Assembly (NCBI RefSeq): GCF_020873875.1
Contig: NZ_JAHWGU010000001.1
Location: 1-64,000, forward strand
Direction: 5' to 3'
DNA: 64,000 nt
From: Actinoplanes sp. DH11
GTDB lineage: Bacteria; Actinomycetota; Actinomycetes; Mycobacteriales; Micromonosporaceae
A model generated the notes under the pieces. The model was given only the letters and a program-made list of their open reading frames with translations, was not told the DNA's origin and did not search any database. Below, piece by piece: positions 33,323 to 41,139 of the stretch. The position numbers and the translations under genes are program-made. Numbering within the stretch: the first letter of the stretch is position 1; each line of letters begins with the position of its first letter.

Positions 33323-34585
33323 TTACCTGGTGGGTTCGAGGACGTCGCGGCCACCGAGGAACGGCTGCAGCGCCTTCGGCACCCGCACCGAACCGTCCGG
33401 CTGCTGGTGGTTCTCCAGGATCGGGATCAGCCAGCGGGTGGTGGCGAGCGTGCCGTTCAGCGTGGCCGCGGTCTGCGGCTTGCCGTCGGCGTCCCGGTAG
33501 CGGATGTTGAGCCGGCGGGCCTGGAACGTGGTGCAGTTCGACGTCGAGGTGACTTCGCGGTACCGGCCCTGCGACGGCACCCAGGCCTCGCAGTCGTACT
33601 TGCGGGCCGCGCTCGTGCCGAGGTCGCCGGCCGCCACGTCGATCACCCGGTACGGGATTTCGACCTTGGCGAGCATCTCCTCCTCCATGGCGAGCAGGCG
33701 CTGATGCTCGGTGAGCGCGTCCTCCGGCTTGCAGAACGAGAACATCTCGACCTTGTCGAACTGGTGCACCCGGAGGATGCCGCGCACGTCCTTGCCGTGC
33801 GAGCCGGCCTCCCGCCGGTAACAGGTCGACCAGCCGGCGAACCGCTCGGCGCCGTTGCTCAGGTCGATGATCTCGTTCGAGTGGTAGGCCGCGAGCGCCA
33901 CCTCCGACGTACCGACAAGGTAGAGGTCGTCGGCCTCCAGCCGGTAGATCTCGCTGGCGTGCGCCCCCAGGAAGCCGGTGCCCTCCATCGACTCGGGCCG
34001 GACCAGGGTCGGCGTGATCGACGGGATGAAACCGTGCTCCACCGCCTGCTGGATCGCCAGCTGGAGCATGCCCAGCTGCAGCAGCGCGCCGACGCCGGTG
34101 AGGAAGTAGAACCGCGAGCCGGACACCTTCGCACCGCGCTCGGTGTCGATCGCGCCGAGCGCCTCGCCGATCTCCAGGTGGTCTTTCGGGTTCGCGATCT
34201 CGGGGATCGTGCCGACCTCGCGGAGCACCGTGAAGTCGTCCTCACCGCCGGCGGGCGCGCCCTCCTCGACCACGTTGGGCACCGCCAGGTGCGCGCGCCG
34301 CAGGGCCTGCTCGGCCTCGCCGGCCGCGGCCTCGGCCGCCTTGACCGCCTGGGCCAGCTCCTTGGTGCGGGCCAGCAGAGCTGCCCGCTCGTCGCCGGAC
34401 GCCTTCGCGACCTCCTTGCCGATGGACTTCTGCTCGGCGCGGACCGACTCGAACCGCTGCGTGGCGGCCCGGCGTTCCTCGTCGGCACGCAGCAGCGCGT
34501 CCACCACGTCGGTGGACTCGCCGCGCAGTCGCTGGCTGGCGCGGATCAGTTCGGGGTCTTCCCGGAGCAGGCGCAGGTCAATCAC
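33323..34585 (-). CDS. serS: Seryl-tRNA synthetase
   Basis: The 420-residue class II synthetase charges tRNA-Ser. The N-terminal coiled-coil arm (about 25-105), which contacts the long variable arm of tRNA-Ser, is present. So are the catalytic motifs: motif 1 region, motif 2 [20 protein letters not shown] and motif 3 [15 protein letters not shown]. The serine-binding TSEVAL motif (about 225) is intact. It is the essential housekeeping copy. A small membrane protein gene lies upstream on the same strand. Confidence 0.98.
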   Translation of the reverse strand: MIDLRLLREDPELIRASQRLRGESTDVVDALLRADEERRAATQRFESVRAEQKSIGKEVAKASGDERAALLARTKELAQAVKAAEAAAGEAEQALRRAHLAVPNVVEEGAPAGGEDDFTVLREVGTIPEIANPKDHLEIGEALGAIDTERGAKVSGSRFYFLTGVGALLQLGMLQLAIQQAVEHGFIPSITPTLVRPESMEGTGFLGAHASEIYRLEADDLYLVGTSEVALAAYHSNEIIDLSNGAERFAGWSTCYRREAGSHGKDVRGILRVHQFDKVEMFSFCKPEDALTEHQRLLAMEEEMLAKVEIPYRVIDVAAGDLGTSAARKYDCEAWVPSQGRYREVTSTSNCTTFQARRLNIRYRDADGKPQTAATLNGTLATTRWLIPILENHQQPDGSVRVPKALQPFLGGRDVLEPTR

Positions 34586-34650
34586 GGTTGTCGAGCCTAC
34601 CGGGGTGCCGGTCCGGTCAGCACCCGGATATCCCCCGGTGTCAGGTTTCG

Positions 34651-35349
34651 CTACGACCGGTGCGGCTGATCGCGGTCACCCGGGAACTGGGCGAACGGCT
34701 CGGCCGGGGCGATGCTGAGCTCCAGCGGGGTGTCCGGCACGACGTCCTCGACGGGCCTCGCCTGTCGCGGCGCCGTGTTCGCCCGCCGGTCGACGAGCCA
34801 GAGGGCGACCAGGGCGGCGGTCACCGCGGCCAGGGCACACCAGATCCCCCGCCCGTACGCGAAGTCGGGTTGCTGCTCGGGCCCCAGCCCGACACTCGCG
34901 ATCCGCGAGATCAGCACCGACTCGGCACCGAGCATGTGCACCACCGCCAGCAGCACGGCGAGCAGCACGCCGCCGACGCTGAAACCGGCCAGCCGGGCGT
35001 AGCGCCGGCCGGGCTCCGGGCCGAACAGCGTCAGCACCACACCCGTCACGAGCAGGACGAGACCCACCAGGTACGCCGCGCCGATGCCACCCAGGTCCAT
35101 CAGATCGGTCGGGAACGTCTCGACCTGGGCCGGCTCCCCGTCCTCGAAGAACACGTTCTGCACGGTCGTGGTCTGCCACTCCGAGATCATCGACGCGAAG
35201 GCCGCGACCGCGCCCAGGCCCGCGACCAGGGCCGGCAGTCGGTGATCGCCGCCGAGGTCACGCAGAAACGGCAGGCGGCGCGGCCGGTCGTCCTCGTCGG
35301 GCGCACCGAACTCGATCACGGACTCGGAATCGGCGGACATGCGCTCCAT
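34651..35349 (-). CDS. Four-helix membrane protein of unknown function
   Basis: The 232-residue protein has an acidic cytosolic N-terminus, four membrane helices (roughly 35-50, 85-105, 115-135 and 165-185) and a Pro/Glu-rich cytosolic tail. ATG 35349 is preceded by AAGGGG at good spacing; ATG 35340 is the next possibility. It is conserved-looking but not in a family I can name. It sits between serS and a divergent osmC-type gene. Confidence 0.6.
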   Translation of the reverse strand: MERMSADSESVIEFGAPDEDDRPRRLPFLRDLGGDHRLPALVAGLGAVAAFASMISEWQTTTVQNVFFEDGEPAQVETFPTDLMDLGGIGAAYLVGLVLLVTGVVLTLFGPEPGRRYARLAGFSVGGVLLAVLLAVVHMLGAESVLISRIASVGLGPEQQPDFAYGRGIWCALAAVTAALVALWLVDRRANTAPRQARPVEDVVPDTPLELSIAPAEPFAQFPGDRDQPHRS

Positions 35350-35394
35350 AATGGCCCCTTGCGGTGACCGCATACCAACATCCCCGTGATGCGT

Positions 35395-35400
35395 TAGCGT
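35395..35400 (+). promoter_or_regulatory. Candidate leaderless -10 element of the OsmC gene
   Basis: TAGCGT stands seven bases before the ATG at 35408. There is no ribosome-binding site. Confidence 0.35.
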
Positions 35401-35407
35401 TCTGGTC

Positions 35408-35836
35408 ATGCCTATTCGTTCTGCTACTGCTCGCTGGGAAGGGAACCTCACCGAGGGTTCCGGCTCCGTCAAGACCGGTAAGGGTGGCCTGCAGGGGAAC
35501 TACTCCTTCAAGTCGCGCTTCGAAGAGGGCGAGGGGACCAACCCCGAGGAGCTCATCGCCGCCGCGCACTCCGGCTGTTTCTCGATGGCCTTCTCGAAGG
35601 GGCTCGCCGACGCGGGCTTCACGCCGAACTCGGTGGAGACGGTGGCCAAGGTCCGGCTGGACAAGGTCGAGGGCGGCTTCGGGGTCACCGGCATCGACCT
35701 GGAGACCGTCGGTGACGTCCCCGGCATCGACGAGGCCACCTTCCAGAAGATCGCCGAGGGTGCCAAGGAGAACTGCCCGATCTCGCGTCTGCTCAGCCCG
35801 GGCGCGCCGATCACGCTTTCCGCCAAGCTCGCCTGA
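35408..35836 (+). CDS. OsmC-family peroxiredoxin
   Basis: The 142-residue protein is of the OsmC/Ohr fold that detoxifies organic hydroperoxides. Both redox cysteines are seen, in AAHSGCFSMAFSKGL (about 57) and KENCPISRLLSP (about 123). The start RSATARWEGNLTEGSGSVKTG is typical of the OsmC rather than the Ohr branch. A strong terminator follows. Confidence 0.93.
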   Translation: MPIRSATARWEGNLTEGSGSVKTGKGGLQGNYSFKSRFEEGEGTNPEELIAAAHSGCFSMAFSKGLADAGFTPNSVETVAKVRLDKVEGGFGVTGIDLETVGDVPGIDEATFQKIAEGAKENCPISRLLSPGAPITLSAKLA

Positions 35837-35850
35837 GTTCCGGCTGGGAC

Positions 35851-35880
35851 ACCGGCGCGGTTCCGGCCGCGCCGGTTTTC
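35851..35880 (+). terminator. Intrinsic terminator after the OsmC gene
   Basis: ACCGGCGCGG, a six-base loop and CCGCGCCGGT form a perfect 10-bp stem followed by TTTC. It is the only hairpin I found in the window with a recognisable T run. Confidence 0.8.
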
Positions 35881-35914
35881 CGTCAACGGCCCATTTCCCG
35901 GCACAATTGCGACC

Positions 35915-36268
35915 GTGCCGGTGAACATGAGTCGCGAACGCTTCGAAGAGCTCGTCGGGGACGCCCTCGACGAGGTGCCCAACGAGTTGCTGTCCCTCAT
36001 GAACAACGTCGTGTTCCTGGTGGAGGACGCCCCGCCGGACGGCAGCGACGACCTGCTCGGCCTCTACGAGGGGACCGCGCTGCCCGACCGCGGCTGGGAC
36101 TACGCCGGCATGCTCCCGGACCGGATCACCATCTACCGCAATCCCACGCTGCAGGTGTGCGACAGCGAGGACGACGTGGTGGAGGAGGTGGCGATCACCG
36201 TGGTGCACGAGATCGCCCACCATTTCGGCATCGACGACCAGCGGCTGCACGAACTGGGCTGGGGCTGA
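35915..36268 (+). CDS. Zincin-like metallopeptidase (HExxH)
   Basis: The 117-residue protein carries the zinc protease motif VVHEIAHHFGIDDQRLHELGW near the C-terminus (HEIAHH about 100-105). It belongs to the short actinobacterial metallopeptidase group that starts with an RFEELVGDALDEVPNELL helix. These proteins are predicted minimal proteases with unknown substrates. The start is GTG 35915; the downstream ATG 35927 is also possible. A 21-bp tandem array begins about 20 bases after the stop. Confidence 0.85.
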   Translation: MPVNMSRERFEELVGDALDEVPNELLSLMNNVVFLVEDAPPDGSDDLLGLYEGTALPDRGWDYAGMLPDRITIYRNPTLQVCDSEDDVVEEVAITVVHEIAHHFGIDDQRLHELGWG

Positions 36269-36287
36269 TCGCGCCCGTCCTGGTGTT

Positions 36288-36380
36288 GCTGATCGCTCAT
36301 CCGGCGCCGCCGATCGCTCATCCGGCGCCGCCGATCGCTCGTCCGGCGCCGCTGATAGCTCGCCCGGCGCCGCTGATTGC
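36288..36380. repeat. Tandem array, 21-bp unit, about 4-5 copies
   Basis: Units of GCTGATCGCTCATCCGGCGC plus C repeat between the zincin and AIM24 genes. The unit length is a multiple of three, so an open frame with IAHPAPP repeats runs into the AIM24 gene. The real start is downstream, at 36403. Confidence 0.8.
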
Positions 36381-36390
36381 GGGGAGTTTC

Positions 36391-36396
36391 TACGCT
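36391..36396 (+). promoter_or_regulatory. Candidate leaderless -10 element of the AIM24 gene
   Basis: TACGCT is followed by six bases and ATG 36403. It starts about ten bases after the end of the tandem array. Confidence 0.35.
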
Positions 36397-36402
36397 GGGA
36401 TC

Positions 36403-37146
36403 ATGCGCAGCGAACTTTTCTCAGCGGACAACCTCGAGAAGGAATCGGCTCAGCCGGGACTTCGGCTGCAGAACTCCAAGCTGCTCAAGGCCGAACTGAA
36501 CGGCGACTTCCTGGCCCGGACCGGCTCGATGGTGGCCTATCAGGGGCAGGTGAAGTTCGAGGCCCTCGGCTCGGGTGGCCTAGGCAAGTTCCTCAAGCAG
36601 AAACTGACCGGTGAGGGCGTGCCGCTGATGCGGGTGCGCGGTCAGGGTGACGTCTTCCTCGCCGACAACGCCGCCGACATCCACCTCATCGACCTGGAGC
36701 CGGGCGACTCCCTCTCCATCAACGGGTCGAACGTGCTGGCTTTCGACTCGAGCCTCAGCTACGACATCAAGGTCGTCAGCGGTGCCGGGATGATGTCCAA
36801 CGCCGGCCTCTTCAACTGCGTCTTCACCGGCGCGGGCCGGATCGCGGTGACGACGCACGGCACGCCGGTGGTGCTCAACGTCGACGCACCTACCTATGTC
36901 GACCCGCAGGCGGCGATCGCCTGGTCGGCGAGCCTGCAGACCGGGTTCCACCGGGCCGAGCAGTTCAGCTTCGGCAACCTGCTGGGACGCAGCACGGGCG
37001 AGCGCTTCACGATGAGCTTCAGCGGACAGGGCTTCGTCATCGTGCAGCCCTCGGAGGTGCCGCCGGGCGGTCTCGCCGGCGCCGGCAACGGCTCGTCGTC
37101 CTCGAAGTCCGGCGGCGGCATCCTGGAGAACCTCTTCGACGACTGA
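36403..37146 (+). CDS. AIM24-family protein
   Basis: The 247-residue protein matches the AIM24 (TIGR00266-like) family of beta-rich trimeric proteins. Examples are SKLLKAELNGDFLARTGSMVAYQG, VRGQGDVFLADNAADIHLIDLEPGDSLSINGSNVLAFD and the C-terminal GERFTMSFSGQGFVIVQPSE. The yeast namesake affects mitochondrial inner membrane structure; bacterial functions are unknown. ATG 36403 is chosen because the upstream open frame is only tandem repeat. Confidence 0.88.
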   Translation: MRSELFSADNLEKESAQPGLRLQNSKLLKAELNGDFLARTGSMVAYQGQVKFEALGSGGLGKFLKQKLTGEGVPLMRVRGQGDVFLADNAADIHLIDLEPGDSLSINGSNVLAFDSSLSYDIKVVSGAGMMSNAGLFNCVFTGAGRIAVTTHGTPVVLNVDAPTYVDPQAAIAWSASLQTGFHRAEQFSFGNLLGRSTGERFTMSFSGQGFVIVQPSEVPPGGLAGAGNGSSSSKSGGGILENLFDD

Positions 37147-37183
37147 GCCGCGCCCGGCTGTCGGTGGTCCTGGCTCCGTCCAA

Positions 37184-37283
37184 GCTTTTCACCGGCTTGT
37201 GCTGGTAGAAGGCGCGAGTGCCGAGCATGGCTCGCTGGATGCCGACGCGGCGGCGGGCGAGGCAGAGAAAGCGCGGCGTGGCG
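37184..37283. repeat. Left module of composite repeat, copy C
   Basis: This segment aligns with 38838-38930: shared blocks include CTTTTC-CCGG, GTGCTGGTAG, CATGGC, and GACGCGGCGG followed by GAGGCAG. It lies upstream of palindrome copy C, just as the other copy lies upstream of palindrome D. Between module and palindrome are two units of CTGTTGCGGTC (about 37298-37320). Confidence 0.65.
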
Positions 37284-37364
37284 TCGATTGCCCTCGACCC
37301 TGTTGCGGTCCTGTTGCGGTCCCTGAACAGGTAGCCGGGTTCGGTCGCGGCGGGTCCGCGCGGC

Positions 37365-37445
37365 GATGTTGATCTGCTAGCGATGCGAAATCGCGGCTTC
37401 AGGCCCATGATCACAGCGATTTCGTAGCGCTAGCAGATCAACATC
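37365..37445. repeat. Palindromic intergenic element, copy C
   Basis: Outer arms GATGTTGATCTGCTAGCG and CGCTAGCAGATCAACATC are exact complements. The inner stem is CGAAATCGC / GCGATTTCG around a loop containing AGGCCCATG, as in copy B. The conserved ATG/CTA arm mismatch has the same orientation as in copy B. The innermost stem is less perfect than in copy B. Confidence 0.88.
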
Positions 37446-37810
37446 TCGCCGTGGCGCGAGCCTCGCGTACCGTGCAGCCCGGGTATCGGATGATTTGTCC
37501 GGTGCTACCTGGGCCAGACCCGGGAGCCAGGGTCGACGCACGGGCCGCATCGGCGAACCGGCGATCGGGGTGCAGCGCCCACGGGGCCGCTCGGCTCGGC
37601 TGGGCCTGCTCGGCTCTGCTGGGCCTGCTCGGTCCTGGTGGTCCTGCTCGGCCCTGCTCGGCCTTGCTCGGCCTTGCTCGGCCTTGCTCGGCCTTGCTCG
37701 GCCTTGCTCGGCCCGGCGGCACCTGCCGATCATGCGTGCGCCTGGGGCAGTCATGCCGGACCGAGCGACCGACCGGCTCTCGGCTGGGGACTGGCGAAAG
37801 GTGGCGGGTG
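37446..37810. other. Gene-free region with a 10-bp array
   Basis: No gene is supported between palindrome C and the convergent end of pheA. A tandem array of GCCTTGCTCG lies at about 37590-37713. Possible transcription signals for pheA termination are not obvious. Confidence 0.6.
37590..37713. repeat. Tandem array, 10-bp unit (GCCTTGCTCG), about 10 copies
   Basis: The last six units are identical and earlier ones are variants (GGCTGGGCCT, GCTCGGCTCT, GGTCCTGCTC), a gradient typical of expansion by slippage from one end. Confidence 0.85.
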
Positions 37811-38749
37811 TCAGCCGTTGCGCAGGCGGGCCAGCCAGGCTGCCGAGTCGGCGAAGTCGGCGTCGGACAGTCCCGGCGGGGCTGCCACCGGTGGCTCCGG
37901 CTGGAGGCGGTGCTTGGGGTAACTGCCCAGGAACCGGACCTCCGCGCAGATCCGGCGCAGCCCCTGGAGGGCTTCGCCGAGACGCGGCTCGGCCACGTGG
38001 CCGGTGCAGTCGAGGAAGAAGACGTACGTGCCCAGCCGCTCACCGGTGGGCCGGGACTCGATGCGGGACAGGTTGATGCCGCGTACCGCCAGTTCGGTGA
38101 GCACCGCGAGCAACGCGCCCACCTGGTCGTGCCGGATCGAGACGGCCAGTGACGTCACGTCGTCGCCGGTCGGCGTGGCTGGCGCGCCGGGGCGGCTGAG
38201 CAGCGCGAACCTGGTCACCGCCTCGGCCCGGTCGGCCACCTTGCCGGCGAGCACGGTGAGCCCGTGGCGCGGCACGCCGATCGGGGCGCAGAGGGCCGCG
38301 TCGTACTCCCCGGCGGCCGCGCTGACCGCCGCCGCCGCGTTGGAGAGCACGTCCACGACGACGGCATCCGGCACGTTCGCCTGGAGCCAGTGCCGGCACT
38401 GGGCAGACGCCTGCGGGTGGGCCGCGATGGAACGCAGGTCGGCGAGCGGGGTCAGGGAGCGCGCGGCGAGCACGAACTCGACCGGCAGCAACACTTCCCG
38501 CGTGATCATCAGAGGGCTGCCGGTGATCAGCTCGTCCAGGGTGACCGGGACCGCGCCGCCGACCGAGTTCTCCAGCGGCACCAGCGCCGCGTCCGCCTCC
38601 CCGGAACGGACCGCCTCGAGCGCCTCCGGGACGCTGCGGGCCGGGGTGCGGACCCCGTGTTCCGCGGCGGGGATGGTGCGCAGGGCGGCCTCGGTGAAGG
38701 TGCCCTCCGGGCCGAGGTAGGCGAATTTCGTGGGCGGCGTTCCGGGCAT
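37811..38749 (-). CDS. pheA: Prephenate dehydratase
   Basis: The 312-residue enzyme makes phenylpyruvate from prephenate in phenylalanine synthesis. The catalytic domain (about 1-185) has FAYLGPEGTFTEAAL, LVPLENSVGG and the TRFALLSR threonine-arginine motif. The C-terminal ACT domain has GALLAVLTELAVRGINLSRIESRPT (ESRP feedback site) and a conserved FFLDCTGH. It is monofunctional, without a chorismate mutase domain. pheA near serS is a familiar actinobacterial arrangement. Confidence 0.97.
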   Translation of the reverse strand: MPGTPPTKFAYLGPEGTFTEAALRTIPAAEHGVRTPARSVPEALEAVRSGEADAALVPLENSVGGAVPVTLDELITGSPLMITREVLLPVEFVLAARSLTPLADLRSIAAHPQASAQCRHWLQANVPDAVVVDVLSNAAAAVSAAAGEYDAALCAPIGVPRHGLTVLAGKVADRAEAVTRFALLSRPGAPATPTGDDVTSLAVSIRHDQVGALLAVLTELAVRGINLSRIESRPTGERLGTYVFFLDCTGHVAEPRLGEALQGLRRICAEVRFLGSYPKHRLQPEPPVAAPPGLSDADFADSAAWLARLRNG

Positions 38750-38837
38750 CGACCCAGTCTAGGTGCCCCGGCCGGGCGGGAGCGGTCGCCAGGAAGGTGT
38801 CCCGGGCCGGCGGGGGTGTCCGATGACCTTTATCAAT

Positions 38838-38930
38838 CGGCTTTTCGCCGGTTCGTGCTGGTAGGGGACGGGACATGGCGTGCGGGATATCGGACGCGGC
38901 GGGAGAGGCAGTGGAGGGCAGCGTGGCCTC
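38838..38930. repeat. Left module of composite repeat, copy D
   Basis: The segment starting GGCTTTTCGCCGGTTCGTGC shares ordered blocks with 37184-37283 (CTTTTC, GTGCTGGTAG, GACGCGGCGG, GAGGCAG). The spacing to the following palindrome is larger here because the intervening array is expanded. Confidence 0.65.
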
Positions 38931-39115
38931 GCGGGCGGTCGCCCCGTGCGGTCGCCCCGTGCGGTCGCTCGTGCGGTGGGCCCGTGCGGTCGCTCGTGCG
39001 GTGGGCCCGTGCGGTCGGCCTGTGTGGTGGCCTCGTGCGGTCGGCCTGTGCGGTGGGCCCGTGCGGTCGTCTCGTGCGGTCGTCTCGTGCGGTGGGCCCG
39101 TGCGGTCGCCCCGTG
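38931..39115. repeat. Expanded tandem array inside composite repeat D
   Basis: About 15 variants of a 12-15-bp unit (CGTGCGGTCGCC, CGTGCGGTGGGC, CGTGCGGTCGTCT) fill the space between left module and palindrome. The TGCGGTC core is shared with the two-copy array at the same position in composite repeat C, so the copy number appears to vary between elements. Confidence 0.75.
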
Positions 39116-39137
39116 CGATCAGCCGGCGCGGGGCCGC

Positions 39138-39214
39138 TGTTGATCTGCTAGCGCTACGAAATCGCGGTGATCAAGGGGTTGGAACCGCGATTTCGCATCG
39201 CTAGCAGATCAACA
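39138..39214. repeat. Palindromic intergenic element, copy D
   Basis: Arms TGTTGATCTGCTAGCG and CGCTAGCAGATCAACA are exact complements, with inner stem CGAAATCGCGGT / ACCGCGATTTCG. Here the CTA trinucleotide is in the left arm and ATG (as CAT) in the right, so the hairpin core is inverted relative to copies B and C. The right flank (CTCTACAGGGGTGGCGCGTC) resembles that of copy A. Confidence 0.88.
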
Positions 39215-39331
39215 TCTCTACAGGGGTGGCGCGTCTGACCTCACCGGGGCCGGCGGCCCCGGTGGACCGGGCCGCGGCGGTGGCGGTGGCGGTGGCGTGA
39301 ACAGGTGACGAGGGCGGCGTGTGCTCGTGGT

Positions 39332-40102
39332 TCAGAAGCCGCAGGCGAGCACCCGGATGCCGGCCGGGGCCTGTGCCTGCACCTGGGGGTTGCAGACGTC
39401 GGTGCCGGCGGTGATCAGGGTCAGGGTGGCGCCCTTGCCGGTGGTGACGACCTGGAGGGATTCGGCGCCGCCGGTGGCCAGTTTCACGGTGGTGAACGAC
39501 CAGGTGCCGGCGCAGAACGGGCCGTCGGCGACCTTCAGTTCGGCGTCGGGGACGCTCGGGTTGTTCTTGATCAGGGCGAGGATCTGCTGCTTCGTGGGCT
39601 CGCCGGTGCACTTGGGTGCGCGGCTGGGGGTGGGCGAGGGCGACCGTGGCGGCGGGGTGGTGGTCGCCGCGGTCGTCGGGGTGGCCGGGCGATAAGTCGG
39701 ATAAGTCGGCACCCTGGCTGGCGGTACGACACCACCTGGCGGGACACCACCTGGCGGGACACCGCCCGGCGGAACGACACCGCCCGGTGGAACGCCACCC
39801 GGCGGAACGACACCGCCTGGTGGAACCGCACCGCCTGGTGGAACCGCACCGCCTGGCGGAACGACACCGCCTGGCGGAACCGTGCCGCCCGGTGGGACGG
39901 CGCCCGGCGGGACGGCCCCGGTCGGGTCGAGCGGGACGAACGTGATCCAGGGCAGCGACGGCACCGCGGCGGCCGAGGGCGGTGGAGTGGCGCTCGGGGG
40001 TGGTGCGGCAGCCTCCGGGCGCCCACCGCAGCCGGCCATCAGGGCGAGGCCCATGACGGCCGTCGATGCTATGGCCGGAACTGCGCGTGTGCGGGGGAAC
40101 AC
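39332..40102 (-). CDS. Lipoprotein with VPPGG tandem repeats
   Basis: The 256-residue protein has a lipoprotein signal ending in LMAGC (cysteine about 25), a Pro-rich stalk, and about 13 tandem units of V/G-xVPPGG (roughly residues 60-125). A Thr/Pro-rich spacer leads to a C-terminal domain of about 90 residues with four cysteines (CTGEPTKQQILALIKNN to the terminal ACGF). The repeats form an extended stalk that probably lifts the C-terminal domain off the membrane. The repeat DNA (15-bp units) is the coding counterpart of the arrays in nearby gaps. Function unknown. Confidence 0.75.
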   Translation of the reverse strand: MFPRTRAVPAIASTAVMGLALMAGCGGRPEAAAPPPSATPPPSAAAVPSLPWITFVPLDPTGAVPPGAVPPGGTVPPGGVVPPGGAVPPGGAVPPGGVVPPGGVPPGGVVPPGGVPPGGVPPGGVVPPARVPTYPTYRPATPTTAATTTPPPRSPSPTPSRAPKCTGEPTKQQILALIKNNPSVPDAELKVADGPFCAGTWSFTTVKLATGGAESLQVVTTGKGATLTLITAGTDVCNPQVQAQAPAGIRVLACGF

Positions 40103-40126
40103 CGCTTCATCGTAGGAGCCGGGGAG

Positions 40127-40519
40127 TCATCCGGCGATACGGTGGCCGACCGAAGTCAGGGTGTTGACCGCCTCGGTGAGCCGCACGGCCGGGACCAGCA
40201 AATAGTCCGTGTCGTACGTCGAGAACGTCACGATGTTGACCCGGGCGTCGGCGAGCGGGCCGACGAGGGAGGCCAGTACGCCGGTCATCGTCAGGTTCAG
40301 GTCGAGGCCGGTGACCCGCAGGCAGCGCCACGCCGTGTCGGCGACGGCGCCGTCCGGCACCCGGTCGTTCGGGCAGATCACGGAGAGTTCGTCGACGCCC
40401 CAGGTGACCGAGATGACGGCTTTGTCGTCCGGACCCGTGGTGAGCGAGGCGGGCAGAGTCGAGCCGGCCGGGAGCCGGCACACCGCGTACTCACCTGGTA
40501 ACAGGTCTAGATCGAGCAT
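40127..40519 (-). CDS. ACT-domain protein (CASTOR/ACT_7-like)
   Basis: The 130-residue protein consists of two ACT-like halves. The second half has LTMTGVLASLVGPLADARVNIVTFSTYDTDYLLVP, the pattern of small ACT_7 proteins that bind amino acids. It probably senses an amino acid; no catalytic domain is present. It lies alone between the lipoprotein and a PAS-domain gene, all on the reverse strand. Confidence 0.8.
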   Translation of the reverse strand: MLDLDLLPGEYAVCRLPAGSTLPASLTTGPDDKAVISVTWGVDELSVICPNDRVPDGAVADTAWRCLRVTGLDLNLTMTGVLASLVGPLADARVNIVTFSTYDTDYLLVPAVRLTEAVNTLTSVGHRIAG

Positions 40520-40602
40520 GAGGGCAGACTACGTTGCGGCCGTGTAACGACCAATGCCCCTCAGCTGCGGTGAACGCCACATCTTCGGGGACAAAGGGGA
40601 CG

Positions 40603-41064
40603 TCAGTACCGTACCGGGGACAGGAAGGTCAGCGATCCGCCCACCCGGTCGCCGGTCAGCAGTGGCGTGGCGACGGCGTCCACGGTCAGCGGGGACTCCC
40701 CGGCGACCGGCGCCACCCGCATCAGCCCGCGCGCGAGGCGCTCACTGCGCACCGCCAGCAACGGCGGAATCTTCTCTGCCTCCGGCTCCTCCAGCGGGCC
40801 CGCGCCCGCCGTGAAGTCGATCAGCTGGATTGCCTCGCCGAGCCGGCGGCCCAGGGCCTCGGCCGGCTTGCCCAGGCCGAGCAGTTCGCTGCCCGACGGT
40901 GAGACGGCAAGGATCAGGCCGTTGGTGTCGATGACGAGGCACGGCTCGTCGGCGATGGCGACCGTGGCGCTCCAGCGCTCGACGCTGGAGACGAACTCGG
41001 CCTCGGCCGGTGTCCGCGCCTGGGGGACGAACGCTCCCGAGAGGGAGAGCTCAACATGCGCCAC
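40603..41064 (-). CDS. Single PAS-domain protein
   Basis: The 153-residue protein is essentially one PAS domain (about 28-150): WSATVAIADEPCLVIDTNGLILAVSPSGSELLGL, then PLLTGDRVGGSLTFLSPVRY at the end. It has no output domain, so it would signal through a partner. Neighbours give no clear partner. Confidence 0.72.
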   Translation of the reverse strand: MAHVELSLSGAFVPQARTPAEAEFVSSVERWSATVAIADEPCLVIDTNGLILAVSPSGSELLGLGKPAEALGRRLGEAIQLIDFTAGAGPLEEPEAEKIPPLLAVRSERLARGLMRVAPVAGESPLTVDAVATPLLTGDRVGGSLTFLSPVRY

Positions 41065-41139
41065 CCGCTCCTCCTCGTTTCTGTCGCGTCGACCGCCGGC
41101 GCAGTAGCGCGCCGGCTGTCGACGACGTCGAGGGGAACG

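Larger units (their letters stand above)
38750..39331. other. Gene-free region holding a complete composite repeat
   Basis: The gap between the start of pheA and the end of the lipoprotein gene contains the left module (38838-38930), an expanded tandem array and palindrome copy D. No gene is supported. Confidence 0.65.

Noticed and set aside
36157..36402. N-terminal extension of the AIM24 protein with IAHPAPP repeats
   Set aside because: The extension is read-through of the 21-bp array and overlaps the zincin gene; the family starts at ATG 36403, which has its own -10-like element.
37590..37713. Array of short repeats resembling a CRISPR
   Set aside because: Units are contiguous with no spacers, and no cas genes are present.
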